In this document: positions 1-9,374 of the stretch, one piece after another
Position numbering within the stretch: the stretch's first letter is position 1
Layout: the number at the start of each line of letters is the position of its first letter
NCBI GenBank assembly: GCA_039555135.1
Contig: CP114179.1
Span: 1-64,000, forward strand
Length of the DNA stretch: 64,000 nucleotides
Origin: Phycisphaeraceae bacterium D3-23
Lineage (GTDB): Bacteria > Planctomycetota > Phycisphaerae > Phycisphaerales > Phycisphaeraceae
Reading direction: 5' to 3'
Translations under genes and position numbers: made by a program
The notes under the pieces: generated by a model
What the model saw: only the letters and a program-made list of their open reading frames with translations
The model's database searches: none
Told to the model about the DNA's origin: nothing

Positions 1-760
1 TGAGGAGGAACGCGACGATGCCGAGCACGAGGCCGAAAGAATGCCACCGCCGGCTTTGAGGGCGAAGAGCTCGACAGGCCCACTGGCTGCTTCAATGAGA
101 TAGCCCGTTGGATCAGAACCCCAGTCGTTGCTTTCATGATTCACCGACCGCCCGTGTTCATCGTGTGCATCCTCCCCATGCCCGCTCCCCAACCCTGCGA
201 TCCCCATCAGGGCGATGAACACGACGACCCCGACGCCATCATTGAAAAGCGACTCGCCCGCGATCTTGGTTTCGAGTGATTTGGGTGCGCCCAGCTTCTT
301 CACGATCGACAGCACCGCGATCGGGTCGGTGGGTGCGATGACGCTGCCGAAGATCAGGCAGTGGAGGAACTTGACTTCGATGCCGAGCAGCTGCGTGATG
401 CCGTAGGCGAACGAGCCGACGAGCGTGGTGGTGATGAGCACCCCGATGGTGGCGAGTAGGGCGATGACCCAGGTCTGGCTTTTGAGGTCGCTGAGGTTGA
501 CGTGCAGGGCCCCGGCGAAGAGGAGGTAGCCGAGCATGCCGTGCATGAGCGCGCGGTTGAAGTCGATGGAGCCGATGAGGTTTTGCCGCGGCCTCGATCG
601 CGGGCGGGTAGACCTGGCCGATGGCGAGCACCGCCACGGCGTTGAGCAACGCGAGCAGCATCAGCCCGACCGTGGTCGGGAGCTTGAAGAACTTGTGGTT
701 GATGTACGCCAGCGCGGCCGCCAACGCGACCAGGACGCCCATGATGTCGAGAATACCCAT
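1..760 (-). CDS. NhaP-type cation:proton antiporter, partial, frame broken
   Basis: N-terminal part of a CPA1/NhaP-family antiporter, an inner-membrane carrier exchanging Na+ or K+ for H+. It starts at ATG 760 with AAGGA just upstream and runs off the left edge. About 58 residues with two membrane helices are read before the frame breaks at the TTTT run 581-584; removing one base from that run restores a hydrophobic protein with the family motifs PTDPIAVL (about 340-316) and GESLFNDGVGVV (about 258-222). A His/Asp/Glu-rich loop follows (about 190-130). The family is clear from the motifs. Whether the break is real or a homopolymer error cannot be told from the sequence, but conservation on both sides favours an error. 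Confidence 0.8.
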
Positions 761-925
761 CGTGATCCTTTCCATGCCCGATAACACCCGGCCATCATGC
801 GGCGAGTCGGGTATCTGATCGTCCGGGCGGGCCGGATTACGCCGGGCCCGGGCGTCGTGCCGATAAGTCCAATGTCTCCCCGCAACGCGCGGGCGGGTAT
901 TGTGACCGATCGTGGAGCCCCTGTC

Positions 926-2253
926 GTGCCCGATGCCTTGCCTGCCCAAGTTTCCGACTCACGCCCCGACTCCACCGCCGCCTCGACCGAGGCGACCCGC
1001 GCGCTGGTGCGTGACCTCCACGCCGCCGCCGACCGCGCCCGCGACGAACGCCTGCGACTCGCCCAGGCTCAGAAACAACAACAAGCCCAGCTCGACACAC
1101 AAGGCGGCCCCGCGCCCGTCGACCAGATCGTCAAGCTCACCGACAAGATTAGGCAGCTCGACCGCGTCGTGCAGGACCGGCTCGACACCCTCGCCAAGAC
1201 CCAGCGCGAGATCGACATCCGCACCGAACGGGTCAACGCGATGCGGCATGTGATCCAGACCGCGACTGATGCGTTCGCCGCGCAGGTGGAGAGCGCCCAG
1301 CAGTTCAAGTGCGATATCGATGCGGCGAAGCGGGCCGTGCGCGACAGCGCGGGCGAGGTCGCCGACGAGGTCCGTCAGCAACTCGCACAGACCGAGGAGC
1401 CGATTGCGACCCGGCTCAAGCAGCTTGTCGAGATGGACCGCGCGATCGACAAGCGTGTCTCTCGCATGCAGCAGATGCACAAGCAGGCGGCCGAGTCGGT
1501 GGACAAGCACCTGGCCCGTGCGCTCAACGACGCGAAGGAGCAGGCCACGGAGTTGGCCGCACCGATCAAGCAGGAACTGGACAAGCACCTGCTTCGCCGG
1601 ACCCAAGCCATTGAAGAGGCGGTGCAGGCGAAGATCGCCGAGCTGGATGTGGATGTCGAAGATGCGCTTGCCGCCACTTTCGACGAAGTTCGACGCGATC
1701 GTTGCCGAGGCCAACGGCCGGGCAGATGCGCTCGCCGCGTCGCTGCCCGACCGGATCGATAACGCGCTGGAAACCTGCATCGCGGCCGGCCTCGCCGACC
1801 TCGACAAGCGGGCGCAGTCCCAGCTCACCGGGCTCGAGGCCGACGCCGCCAAGCGCGTCACCGCAATCACCCGTCTGGCACAGACTTCGGGCCAGTCCCT
1901 CGCTGCCGCGCTCGCGAAGCTCGCCGACGAGGGCGCGGACAAAGGCCGAGACGACCGAGCAGCACCTGCGCCGCCGCCGGATCATCGAGCTCCGCGACAG
2001 CGCAGCACATGGCCGACCTCAGCGTCAAGCAGGCGGGGCAGCAGCCACGCGACACGCGGTCAAGCCCCACTCGACGCACCGCTCCGTCACACACGCCAGC
2101 CCCGCGCTCGACCCACGATTCGCCTTCACCGTGGATACGACACCGCCCGTCACACCCGTGATCCATGGCCCGATCGTCGCCGAGTCGCTCGACGCGATCA
2201 GCCGACGTGCGGGACGGGCGCAGCAGGGCAGCGCGACGCCATACGCTGCGTAG
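926..2253 (+). CDS. coiled-coil protein of unknown function, several frame breaks
   Basis: A long Ala/Glu/Arg/Asp-rich protein that is almost entirely alpha-helical coiled coil. No family recognised. I prefer GTG 926 as start because GGAG (914-917) lies at good spacing; an ORF in the same frame extends up to 797. The frame shifts near 1690 (TTCGACGAAGTTCGAC, where the helical pattern continues as FDAIVAEANGRADALA) and again near 1945 (one extra G in AAAGGCC, continuing as AETTEQHLRRRRIIELRD). The last part, ending PYAA at 2253, may contain further shifts. There is no signal peptide or membrane segment. It is divergent from the antiporter and convergent with the zinc-ribbon gene. A structural or membrane-associated scaffold role is possible but unproven. 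Confidence 0.55.
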
Positions 2254-2267
2254 CCGTAGGCGTGCGA

Positions 2268-2744
2268 TCACTCTTCGCCTTCACCGTCGCCGGCCTCGGT
2301 GTCTTCGACACCCTCATCCTGCATCTCGTCGTCACCCGCATCGGCGTCCGTGTGCGTCTGGGATTGAATCGGCGGCGCCGTCGGTGCCGGCATCGTTTGC
2401 ATGCTCGACGAGCTGGAAACCGATGCGAACATGTAGCTGACCGCCCCAAACCCGCAGCACGACAGCAATAGCACGCCGCACACCGAGGTCAGCACGATCC
2501 CCGTGGTGCGTTTGCCTTTCGAGCCACCGCTATGAATCCCCACCGCCCGCAAGTCCGCGCCGCACTCGGGGCAGTTGAACTGCTCCAGCCCGCGCACCGA
2601 GTAGCCGCACCCGCCGCACGCCATCTCGCCGTCGGGGCGTGGTTTGCCTGCCGTCAGCCACAACACCAACCCGGTGATGAGCCCAGCCACCACAAGGGCT
2701 AAGACCAACATCATGATGAGCGAAACGGTCGCGGCTGCCGCCAT
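2268..2744 (-). CDS. small membrane protein with zinc ribbon
   Basis: 158-residue protein of unknown function. Start ATG 2744 has AAGGGG 6 nt upstream, and a TACAAT -10-like box lies at 2796-2791. Residues 7-31 form a membrane helix. A zinc ribbon follows with Cys43, Cys46, Cys58 and Cys61 (CGGCGYSVRGL...CPECG), then a second membrane helix (about 78-105), a Ser/Pro/Thr linker and a very acidic tail. The same CxxCGYxLRGL/CPECG ribbon is found in at least four other proteins of this window, so it looks like a lineage-specific module. The role of the ribbon is not known. Confidence 0.75.
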   Translation of the reverse strand: MAAAATVSLIMMLVLALVVAGLITGLVLWLTAGKPRPDGEMACGGCGYSVRGLEQFNCPECGADLRAVGIHSGGSKGKRTTGIVLTSVCGVLLLSCCGFGAVSYMFASVSSSSSMQTMPAPTAPPIQSQTHTDADAGDDEMQDEGVEDTEAGDGEGEE

Positions 2745-2916
2745 GGTGTACCCCTTGTTCGAAGAACGAATCCATCACAAAGACGCTCGCATTGTAGCCG
2801 TCCCGCGCCTTCCCACCCTCGGCACGCAAGCATACACCTCACGGCTACGCCGCGTGTGACGCGGCGGCTGTTGGTTTGCGCAGGACTGACAAACTCACAA
2901 AGATTACGATAACCCG

Positions 2917-4098
2917 ATGCGTATCCTCATCGCACCCGACAGCTTCAAAGACGCGCTGCCTGCGGTCGATGCCGCCAAGGCGATCGCCGACGGGATCGGC
3001 TACGTGCTCAACGAGAGTGAATACACCACCGACGCCCTCGCCATGTCCGACGGCGGCGAGGGGTTTGTCCACGCGATGTCCTACAGTCTCGGCGAGTCGT
3101 CTATGCACTTGGTCGAGACCACCGACCCGCTGGGCAGACCGATCCGGGGCCGCTATGCCCTTGCCCAAGCGACGCAAAGCCAGCCCTGCACCGCCGTGAT
3201 CGAACTCGCCGACGCGTCGGGGCTCGAACGCCTGCGCTGCATGAGCGCGACCCCACCCAGACCTCGACCTTCGGCACGGGCACGCTCATCCGCCATGCCC
3301 TCGACCGCGGCGGCACAGCGCATCCTCCTGGGTATCGGTGGCAGCGCCACCACCGACGCCGCGCTCGGCATCGCGCAGGCGCTCGGTATCGTTATCCAAG
3401 ACGAAGCCGGCCGGGTCATCAAGCGGCCCATCACCGGCAGCGACCTTGCGAACGTCGCGCGTGGCAACACCGACTGGCGTACGCACGACCCGCGCATCCA
3501 CCCGCGCGTCCGCCGACCGTCCCGCCACCCTCCAGATCGCCTGCGATGTCACCAACCCGCTGCACGGCCCCAACGGCGCGGCGCACATTTACGGCCCGCA
3601 AAAAGGCGCATCCCCCGCACAAGCCGCACAACTCGACGCAGGCCTGCGGCAAACTCGCGGCTGTGTGGCACAACGCCGGGCTGCCCGTCGTCGCCGACTT
3701 CCCCGGCGCAGGGCGCGGCCGGCGGCGTCGGCGGCGGGCTGGTCGCGATGCTCGGGGCCGAGCTCTCTCCCGGCGCAGAACTCGTGCTCGATGCCGTCGG
3801 TTTCGACGAGCGCCTCGCCCAAGCCGACCTCGTCATCACCGGCGAGGGCAGGCTCGACCGTCAATCACTCAACGGCAAGGCCGCAATGGCCGTCGCGAAA
3901 CGCGCCAAAGCCGCCGGCGTCCCCTGCATCGCGCTCGTCGGCTGCGTCGGCGACGGCGCGGAACACGCCCTCGAACAAGGCCTGACCGCCTACCACATCA
4001 TCGGCGAAGGCCTCCCCCCCGAACAATCCATCGCCCAGACCGCCAAGCTGCTGACCCAAACCACGGCAACAATCATCGAGCAGTACATCCCCCACTAA
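2917..4098 (+). CDS. glycerate kinase (GlxK/GarK type), multiple frame breaks
   Basis: Glycerate 2-kinase family, which phosphorylates D-glycerate with ATP in glyoxylate/serine metabolism. The N-terminus (MRILIAPDSFKDALPAVDA...), DGGEGF, GIGGSATTDAALG, VTNPLHGPNGAAHIYGPQKG and the C-terminal GGGLVAMLGAELSPGAELVLD, VITGEGRLDRQS and PCIALVG blocks are all present and in family order. They lie in different frames: the frame leaves near 3230, returns near 3310, leaves again near 3495, switches near 3655 and returns near 3715. Every conserved block survives, so the gene is probably intact in the organism and the breaks are sequence errors; a recent pseudogene is the alternative. No Shine-Dalgarno is seen; TACGAT at 2905-2910 sits 6 nt before the ATG, as in a leaderless gene. 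Confidence 0.8.
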   Translation: MRILIAPDSFKDALPAVDAAKAIADGIGYVLNESEYTTDALAMSDGGEGFVHAMSYSLGESSMHLVETTDPLGRPIRGRYALAQATQSQPCTAVIELADASGLERLRCMSATPPRPRPSARARSSAMPSTAAAQRILLGIGGSATTDAALGIAQALGIVIQDEAGRVIKRPITGSDLANVARGNTDWRTHDPRIHPRVRRPSRHPPDRLRCHQPAARPQRRGAHLRPAKRRIPRTSRTTRRRPAANSRLCGTTPGCPSSPTSPAQGAAGGVGGGLVAMLGAELSPGAELVLDAVGFDERLAQADLVITGEGRLDRQSLNGKAAMAVAKRAKAAGVPCIALVGCVGDGAEHALEQGLTAYHIIGEGLPPEQSIAQTAKLLTQTTATIIEQYIPH

Positions 4099-4114
4099 AT
4101 CACCACCCCCGAAG

Positions 4115-4135
4115 CCCACAGATTCTATCTGTGGG
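4115..4135. repeat. family-4 hairpin (CCCACAGAT / ATCTGTGGG)
   Basis: Perfect 9-bp inverted repeat with a 3-nt loop, preceded by GAAG, directly after the glycerate kinase stop. Related copies are at 7000-7014 (opposite orientation), 24113-24133 and, inside cstA, 47732-47752. It could work as a factor-dependent terminator but has no T-run. Confidence 0.8.
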
Positions 4136-4201
4136 TCTGTCTATTGATCTCTCCAAGCGCACCGCACAAGCCCCGCCCCCGCGCGATATCCTTAACCCAC
4201 C

Positions 4202-5842
4202 ATGCGCGACCACCTGCCCAAGATCATCATCGTCCTCCTCATGGTCGTCATCGTCGGCCTGCCTGTCCTGCTTCGGCCGGGCAAGGGCGAGGGTGCATCG
4301 CTCGCGTCCTCGACCGAGCCCGATGCGCCCCGGCTGGTCATCTTCACGCCGCACAACGAGCAGATCCGTTTCGAGCTGGGCCAGGCCTACAACCGCTGGC
4401 GTATTGCGCAGGGCCGACCCGCCGTGAAGTTCGACTGGCGCAGCCCCGGCGGCACGAGCGACATCCGCAAGAGCATCCTGAGCCAGTACCAGGCCATGAT
4501 CGACCGCGGGGCCGACCTCGACGAAGGCATCGGCGCCGACCTGTTCTTCGGCGGTGGCGAGTACGACCACGGCAAGATCGCCGGCGGTATCGACGCGACC
4601 AACGAAGAAGGCGTCGAAACGACGTACCGCATCATCGACGACCCGCTGATCGACGCCGCACTCTTCGACGCCGCGTTCCCCGAGCCGCGCATCGGCGGCG
4701 AACGGCTCTACCGACGCTACACGTTTGTTGAAGACGGCCAGGACGTCGAAGTCCTCGGCTGGACCGGCGTCACGCTCTCGAGCTTCGGCATCGTCTACAA
4801 CCGCGACGTCCTCAACAGCATCGGCGCCGAGGAACCCACCACCTGGTCCGACCTCGCGACGCCCGAGTACCTCGGCTGGGTCGCGCTGGCCGACCCCGGG
4901 CACAGCGGGTCGATCGCGTCGACCTTCAACACGCTCGTGAAACGCCAGGGCTGGACCCAGGGCTGGGCGACGCTCCGCCGGACGTTTGCCAACGCGCGTT
5001 ACTTCACGACGAGCTCGAGCACGGTGCCCAACGATGTCGCGCGCGGCGACGCCGCGGCCGGGATGTGCATCGACTTCTATGCACGCTACCAGGCCGGCAT
5101 CATCGGCGGCGAGCGCATGGGCTACGCCGACCCGATCGAGGACGGCAAGAGCACCACCGCGACGACCGCCGACCCGATCACCCTGCTGCGCGGCGCGCCT
5201 GAGCCCGAGCTTTCACGCGAGTTCATCGCCTGGCTGCTGGGCCCCGATGCGCAGGGTATCTGGCAACGCGCGATCGAGCCGGCACAAGACAGCGGTGGGG
5301 CGGTCGATGGGCTTGTCCGCCCAACGCAGTACGAGCTTCGCCGCAAGCCCATCCGAAGCGACATGTACCACGACGCCGAGCGCGCCGCCTGGGTCGACCG
5401 CGACATCGACCCGTTCCCCACGGCCGTGCCATTCCCGGACGGCACGCCCGACTACTTCGGCGCGATCGCCCCCATCACCCAGGCCATGGCCATCGACATC
5501 CACGACGACCTCACCACCGCGTGGGAGGCCCTGATCCGCGCCAGCGACCCGGGTCACGCACAGCACGGCCGATACGACGAGATGGCCGCGCTCTTCGACG
5601 CGATGCCCGAGGAACTCACGCTGACCTGGCCTGATGCCGAGTTGACCGAGCAGTGGCACGCGATACAGCTCGACCCCGGCCACCCGCGCTACAGCGAGGT
5701 CATCGACACGCTCAACGCCTTCGACGCCGAGTTGGGTGAGTTGCTCGACAACAAGCACCTCATCGAAGCCAAGCGCATCACCTGGCGAGCGTTCTTCCAG
5801 GACAACTATCAGGAAGTCGTCCGCCTCGAACGCGGCGGCTAA
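4202..5842 (+). CDS. extracellular solute-binding protein (ABC iron/spermidine-like)
   Basis: 546-residue protein with an N-terminal membrane anchor or uncleaved signal (residues 8-25, IIIVLLMVVIVGLPVLL), then a periplasmic-binding-protein fold. LVIFTPHNEQIRFELGQAY resembles the start of Fe3+-type (class II) solute-binding proteins, as do FGIVYNRDVL and the W-x-DLATPEYLGWVALADP block. The C-terminal 150 residues add a helical extension not usual in this family. No ABC permease or ATPase gene is adjacent, so the transported substrate cannot be inferred. No Shine-Dalgarno is visible; TATCCT (4187-4192) lies 9 nt before the ATG. The likely location is the periplasm, tethered to the inner membrane. 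Confidence 0.8.
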   Translation: MRDHLPKIIIVLLMVVIVGLPVLLRPGKGEGASLASSTEPDAPRLVIFTPHNEQIRFELGQAYNRWRIAQGRPAVKFDWRSPGGTSDIRKSILSQYQAMIDRGADLDEGIGADLFFGGGEYDHGKIAGGIDATNEEGVETTYRIIDDPLIDAALFDAAFPEPRIGGERLYRRYTFVEDGQDVEVLGWTGVTLSSFGIVYNRDVLNSIGAEEPTTWSDLATPEYLGWVALADPGHSGSIASTFNTLVKRQGWTQGWATLRRTFANARYFTTSSSTVPNDVARGDAAAGMCIDFYARYQAGIIGGERMGYADPIEDGKSTTATTADPITLLRGAPEPELSREFIAWLLGPDAQGIWQRAIEPAQDSGGAVDGLVRPTQYELRRKPIRSDMYHDAERAAWVDRDIDPFPTAVPFPDGTPDYFGAIAPITQAMAIDIHDDLTTAWEALIRASDPGHAQHGRYDEMAALFDAMPEELTLTWPDAELTEQWHAIQLDPGHPRYSEVIDTLNAFDAELGELLDNKHLIEAKRITWRAFFQDNYQEVVRLERGG

Positions 5843-5858
5843 AAGTAGTTGGAAGTCG

Positions 5859-5896
5859 GTAGGGTGGGTGGAGCGAGTCCACGAGCGATACCCACC
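5859..5896 (+). repeat. GGGTGGGTGGAGCGAGTCC-type intergenic repeat, copy 1
   Basis: Repeat with GGTGGGT/ACCCACC arms. A near-identical copy lies at 49449-49486, and an inverted copy at about 35284-35322 overlaps the trpC stop codon. Translated, it gives the GWVER...RYPP peptide often seen as spurious ORFs. Confidence 0.75.
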
Positions 5897-5919
5897 ACGC
5901 GCGGGCGGTACCCGGAGCT

Positions 5920-6050
5920 AGGGTCTGCCTGAAAACCAATCGGTGGGGCGGGCATCTTGCCCGCCATCACGGCGCAGCCGTGAAACAACATATTCAGGCC
6001 TACGGCCTGATGGCGGGCTGGAAGCTCGCCCCACTTTTCAGACAAACCCT
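5920..6050. repeat. long imperfect palindromic element with GGGGCGGGC core (family 2)
   Basis: Outer arms 5920-5935 and 6035-6050 are inverted copies of each other with two mismatches (AGGGTCTGCCTGAAAA against its partner). Inside are GGTGGGGCGGGCATCTTGCC and, inverted, a GGCGGGCTGGAAGCTCGCCC-like arm. Shorter relatives occur at 51679-51713 and 59161-59215. It fills the convergent gap between the solute-binding gene and psd. Confidence 0.7.
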
Positions 6051-6056
6051 AGCGGA

Positions 6057-6896
6057 CTACGCCTCGATCTCGGCCTCGACGGGCTGCTTGTCCGCGACAT
6101 CGGCATCGTTGTCGTGAACATCATCGCCGGCAGACTCGACCGAATCGTCCGCCGACTCCGCATCAGGTGTGTCTGCCGCCTCCGCTTCGCCACGCTCGGG
6201 CCTTGCGACGATGGCCGCGCCTTCCTTGGGCGTGATCTGCGCGAGGACGGTCATGCCGCCGACGACCTTCTGGCCCTGACGGACCTGGACCTGCGGCGCA
6301 AGGTCGTGGGCGATATAGAGCTCGGTGGTTGAGCCGAGTTTGATGAGGCCGATGCGTTGGCCGCGCTGGAGGACCTGGCCCTCGTGGATCGAGCAGACGA
6401 TCGTCCGCGCGAGCATCCCCGCGACCTGCCGGACCGCCGCCATCGGGTAGCCGCGCGTCGGGTGGACCAGGACGATCAGGTTCGACTCGTTGTCCTCGGC
6501 CGACTCGGGCTTGAGCGTGTTGAGATGCGCGCCGTCCTTGTGCGCGATGGATGTGACCTCGGAGTGGTAGGGGCTGTAGTTGATGTGGCCGTCGAACACG
6601 CTCATGAAGATGCGGACGCACGTCGCGGGGCCGTCGAGCGGGGCGTAGTGCTCGATCTCGTGGACGGAGCTGATCCGGCCGTCGGAGGGGGCGGTCATGA
6701 CACCGCGCTGGGTCGGCGTGCGGCGGTCGGTGTCGCGGAAAAACGCGAGCAGCGCGGCCGTGACGAGCACGATCACCGGGACCAGCCACCACCACCACAG
6801 CAGCAGCGCCGCGACCGAGAGCAGCACGCCGATGGCCGTGATCGTCATCGTTTCCTGTTTCGCAAGCGGGCTGAGCATGGTCGGCACGGGGTCCAC
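6057..6896 (-). CDS. psd: phosphatidylserine decarboxylase
   Basis: Pyruvoyl-dependent decarboxylase converting phosphatidylserine to phosphatidylethanolamine at the inner membrane. Residues about 17-50 form one or two membrane helices (LLLWWWWLVPVIVLV), followed by FFRDTDR, SPSDG-like TAPSDGRI, FMSVFDGHINYSPYHSEV and NESNLIVL, all typical. The self-cleavage site is LGST in GLIKLGSTTELYI, where Ser becomes the pyruvoyl group. After the alpha chain there is an unusual acidic tail of about 50 residues. In length and layout it is closer to the short Psd/archaetidylserine type than to the E. coli enzyme. TACAAT (6948-6943) upstream may be the -10 box. No phosphatidylserine synthase gene is adjacent. 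Confidence 0.9.
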   Translation of the reverse strand: MDPVPTMLSPLAKQETMTITAIGVLLSVAALLLWWWWLVPVIVLVTAALLAFFRDTDRRTPTQRGVMTAPSDGRISSVHEIEHYAPLDGPATCVRIFMSVFDGHINYSPYHSEVTSIAHKDGAHLNTLKPESAEDNESNLIVLVHPTRGYPMAAVRQVAGMLARTIVCSIHEGQVLQRGQRIGLIKLGSTTELYIAHDLAPQVQVRQGQKVVGGMTVLAQITPKEGAAIVARPERGEAEAADTPDAESADDSVESAGDDVHDNDADVADKQPVEAEIEA

Positions 6897-6999
6897 TGAG
6901 AGTCGTCAATGCTGCCGCGTAGTCACCCGCGGCCGGAGGTGTATTGTAGCCGGGCGGGCGCGGGGTGTGGATCGTGCCGGGCTTTCCACAAGCGGCCCG

Positions 7000-7014
7000 A
7001 CGGATGGAATCCGT
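7000..7014 (-). repeat. family-4 hairpin, reverse orientation
   Basis: ACGGAT-GGA-ATCCGT followed by GGGCTTC; it is the reverse complement of the GAAGCCCACGGATTCCATC consensus seen inside cstA (47728-47752). Confidence 0.6.
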
Positions 7015-7050
7015 GGGCTTCGCGTGAGGGTTTCCGGTGGTAATCAAAGT

Positions 7051-7080
7051 AAAAAAACAAGCCGGCCTGCTGGCCGACTT
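7051..7080 (-). terminator. intrinsic terminator of the HTH membrane-protein gene
   Basis: On the minus strand AAGTCGGCC-AGCA-GGCCGGCTT forms a 9-bp stem (one G-U pair) followed by G and seven T. It lies about 45 nt after the stop of the gene ending at 7127. Confidence 0.85.
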
Positions 7081-7126
7081 GCTGAGGTCTTTAGATCGCG
7101 TAACTGCGCCACTTGGGCATGTGCGC

Positions 7127-8023
7127 CTACTTGGAGGTGGCCTTGCCGACGACCATGCCGATGACGCCGAAGATGATGCTGACCAGCAGCAGGACGCCGG
7201 CGAGGATGTAGACGTTGTTGGGCTTGTTCATCGGGTCGATGGTGGCGAGCAGCTTGCTCTCGACGCCGCCAAGGATCGGGATGACGACGGCGATGCCGAT
7301 GACCATTGCGGCGACCACCCCGAAGAGCATGCCCGCCCCAAAGCCACTGCCGGCCGGGTCGTATTCTTCCACTTCGTAGCTGACGGGCGTCGCGCCTGCG
7401 GCGGCCGGGGCCGCGGCCGCTGCGGGGCCGGCGGACAGGTTCTCGAGCCCCGAGGGGCCCGACTGGCCGGTCTCCATGGAGATCGCGCCGTCGAACACGC
7501 CGGACGAGCCGACGGCCGAGTCCATCGCCATGCCCGTGCCGGTGCCCATCCCCGTGTCGCCGCCGCCGGGGTAGATCTCGTCGAGGAGTTCGGCCCCGAG
7601 CGAGGTGTCGTCCGACTCGCGCGTCAGGTCGAGCAGGCCCGAGCCCGAGCCGACCGATTCGAGGGCGAGGTCTTCGTCGTCGATGACCGGCTGGGTCACC
7701 TGCGTCTGGGCCATGGGGTCGGCCAGTTCGACTTCGTTCGCATCGAACACGCTCACGCCCGTGGCTTCACGGCTGTCTTCGAGCGGGTTCATGGTGTCGG
7801 CTTTGAGGTCGATCGCGTCGTTGACGGAAGAGTCCGCCAGCGGGATCGGGCCGTCAGACGCGCCGCCCGTGGACTTGGCATCGATCTGGTCACGTTTGAA
7901 CATGAGCTTGTCGCCGTCGCGGAACTGCTGGAGTTCGTTGCGGGAGGCCATGTCCTTGACGGTCTGCTCATCGACGCCGAGTTTGCTGGCGGCTTCTTCG
8001 AGCGTGTAAAACATCTTCGCCAT
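7127..8023 (-). CDS. membrane protein with N-terminal excisionase-like HTH
   Basis: 298-residue protein starting at ATG 8023 (AGGAG 8 nt upstream). Residues 1-50 are a helix-turn-helix of the excisionase/MerR-like HTH_17 type (FYTLEEAASKLGVDEQTVKD ... GDKLMFKRDQID). Then comes a long acidic, Gly/Ser/Asp-rich, probably disordered linker with an Ala/Pro stretch, and at the C-terminus two or three membrane helices (FGAGMLFGVVAAMVIGIAVV; NNVYILAGVLLLVSIIFGVI). A DNA-binding-type head tethered to the membrane by a flexible linker could be a membrane-bound regulator, or the HTH fold may serve another role. The gene stands alone, with its own terminator (7051-7080). Confidence 0.75.
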   Translation of the reverse strand: MAKMFYTLEEAASKLGVDEQTVKDMASRNELQQFRDGDKLMFKRDQIDAKSTGGASDGPIPLADSSVNDAIDLKADTMNPLEDSREATGVSVFDANEVELADPMAQTQVTQPVIDDEDLALESVGSGSGLLDLTRESDDTSLGAELLDEIYPGGGDTGMGTGTGMAMDSAVGSSGVFDGAISMETGQSGPSGLENLSAGPAAAAAPAAAGATPVSYEVEEYDPAGSGFGAGMLFGVVAAMVIGIAVVIPILGGVESKLLATIDPMNKPNNVYILAGVLLLVSIIFGVIGMVVGKATSK

Positions 8024-8186
8024 CGCGCAGGCTCCTGGCTGGAGGGGAGTAGGGTATCCAAGACCGCTCGGCGGGCGGTGGGGCGGCACAAACAGCCAAC
8101 CCGCACACGGCCCTGCGGTCCGCAACCCCTACAAGATAAAGACTTGCGGCAATCCTGGCAAGCAAAGCACCGCTATCATGCCCGCC

Positions 8187-9065
8187 ATGCCACTCGCCTA
8201 CGGCCTCACCGAATCCGTCGATGTCGGCCACCCCGCCATCCCCGCCACCTTTTCAGGCGGCTCACACGCCAAGAGGGCGGTTTCCGGCGGGGCGGGGCTC
8301 CGCGTCGCCCACCTCACCGACCTACATATCACCAAACCCACCTCTCGACTCAACCGCCTCATCTATCAGCTCAACAAGGTCCGCCTCGACCTCGGCCTGC
8401 TCACCGGCGACTACATGGTCCGCCACCGATCGCCCGACGCCGCCGTCCGCTACCTCAAAGAACTCACCAAAGCCGTCAAGCCCGCCCACGGCTGGTTCGG
8501 CGTGCTGGGCAACCACGACACCCCCGAGTTCATCGAACAGACCGCCGACCTGCCGATCCACTGGCTCGTCGACGAGGCCGTCGCGCTCGACGACCTGCCC
8601 ATCGACCTCATCGGGCTGGGCCGCGAGGGCCGTAAACGTCGGCCCGACGGCGCGAAGGCCGCCCTTGCCGTCGGCGAACTGCCCGACGACTACGACGCCG
8701 ACGAAAACACACCCGCCCGACTCCGCCTCGCGCTGACCCACCGCCCCGACGACCTCCCGCTCTGCGCGGACCTCGGTGCCCACCTCGCATTCGCCGGCCA
8801 CACCCACGGCGGGCAGGTCCGACTCCCCTGGATCGCTCGCCCGCTCTTCAACGCCACCGACCTCCCCGTCGCCCTCAATGCCGGCATGATCCGCCATCAG
8901 AACACCCTCATGCTCGTCCCCCGCGGCATCGGCTCCACCGATTTCTTCAAGCTCCCCATCTACCCCCGGCTCTTCTGCCCCCCACACGCCCCGATCTACA
9001 CCCTCCGACACGCCATCCTCCCCGGCGAATACACCAACGACATCGCCTCGCTCTGGAAGTGGTAA
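8187..9065 (+). CDS. metallophosphoesterase (YkuE/LpxG-like)
   Basis: Calcineurin-like phosphoesterase. The metal-binding motifs are in order: DLH (VAHLTDLH), GDYM, GNHD (VLGNHDTPE), a lone His in LALTHRPDD, and GHTHGGQVRLP. This arrangement, including GHTHGGQ, is typical of YkuE and LpxG-type enzymes that act on phospholipids or UDP-diacylglucosamine near the membrane. The substrate here is not shown. Two ATGs are possible, 8178 and 8187. TATCAT at 8174-8179 would place transcription start almost on ATG 8187, so I chose that; an earlier start adds three residues. There is no clear signal peptide; the first 30 residues are poorly conserved in appearance. Confidence 0.8.
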   Translation: MPLAYGLTESVDVGHPAIPATFSGGSHAKRAVSGGAGLRVAHLTDLHITKPTSRLNRLIYQLNKVRLDLGLLTGDYMVRHRSPDAAVRYLKELTKAVKPAHGWFGVLGNHDTPEFIEQTADLPIHWLVDEAVALDDLPIDLIGLGREGRKRRPDGAKAALAVGELPDDYDADENTPARLRLALTHRPDDLPLCADLGAHLAFAGHTHGGQVRLPWIARPLFNATDLPVALNAGMIRHQNTLMLVPRGIGSTDFFKLPIYPRLFCPPHAPIYTLRHAILPGEYTNDIASLWKW

Positions 9066-9374
9066 GCCGAAGCGATGCGACATGAAGCTATGCGACATCG
9101 CGCACAACGCCCGCATGACAGAGCTTTTTTAATTTCTAAAAATCTCGCTTCGCAAAATCACTAACGTCCACATTTGCGCGCGCAAACCCGTCACCCCGTA
9201 CGCGCGCCTCGGCGGCTGCGGATTCACACCGCGATCGCACGAATCCGCAAACACCCCATCCTCGCACCCACCCCGATCCCGAAGCTATCATGGCCGCGAG
9301 CCGCCCGGCCGCTCACCGTTGCCGGGGCCCGACCCATCGCACCCTCCAACCCTCCCGCAAGTTCCGGAGCCGCC
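9066..9374. other. gene-free stretch before the DUF4328-like gene
   Basis: Holds a short direct repeat (ATGCGACAT twice, 9075-9103), an AT-rich tract around 9121-9150, and GCTATCAT at 9284-9291, a -10-like sequence of the kind found before other genes here. No coding region or RNA gene is recognised. Confidence 0.4.
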
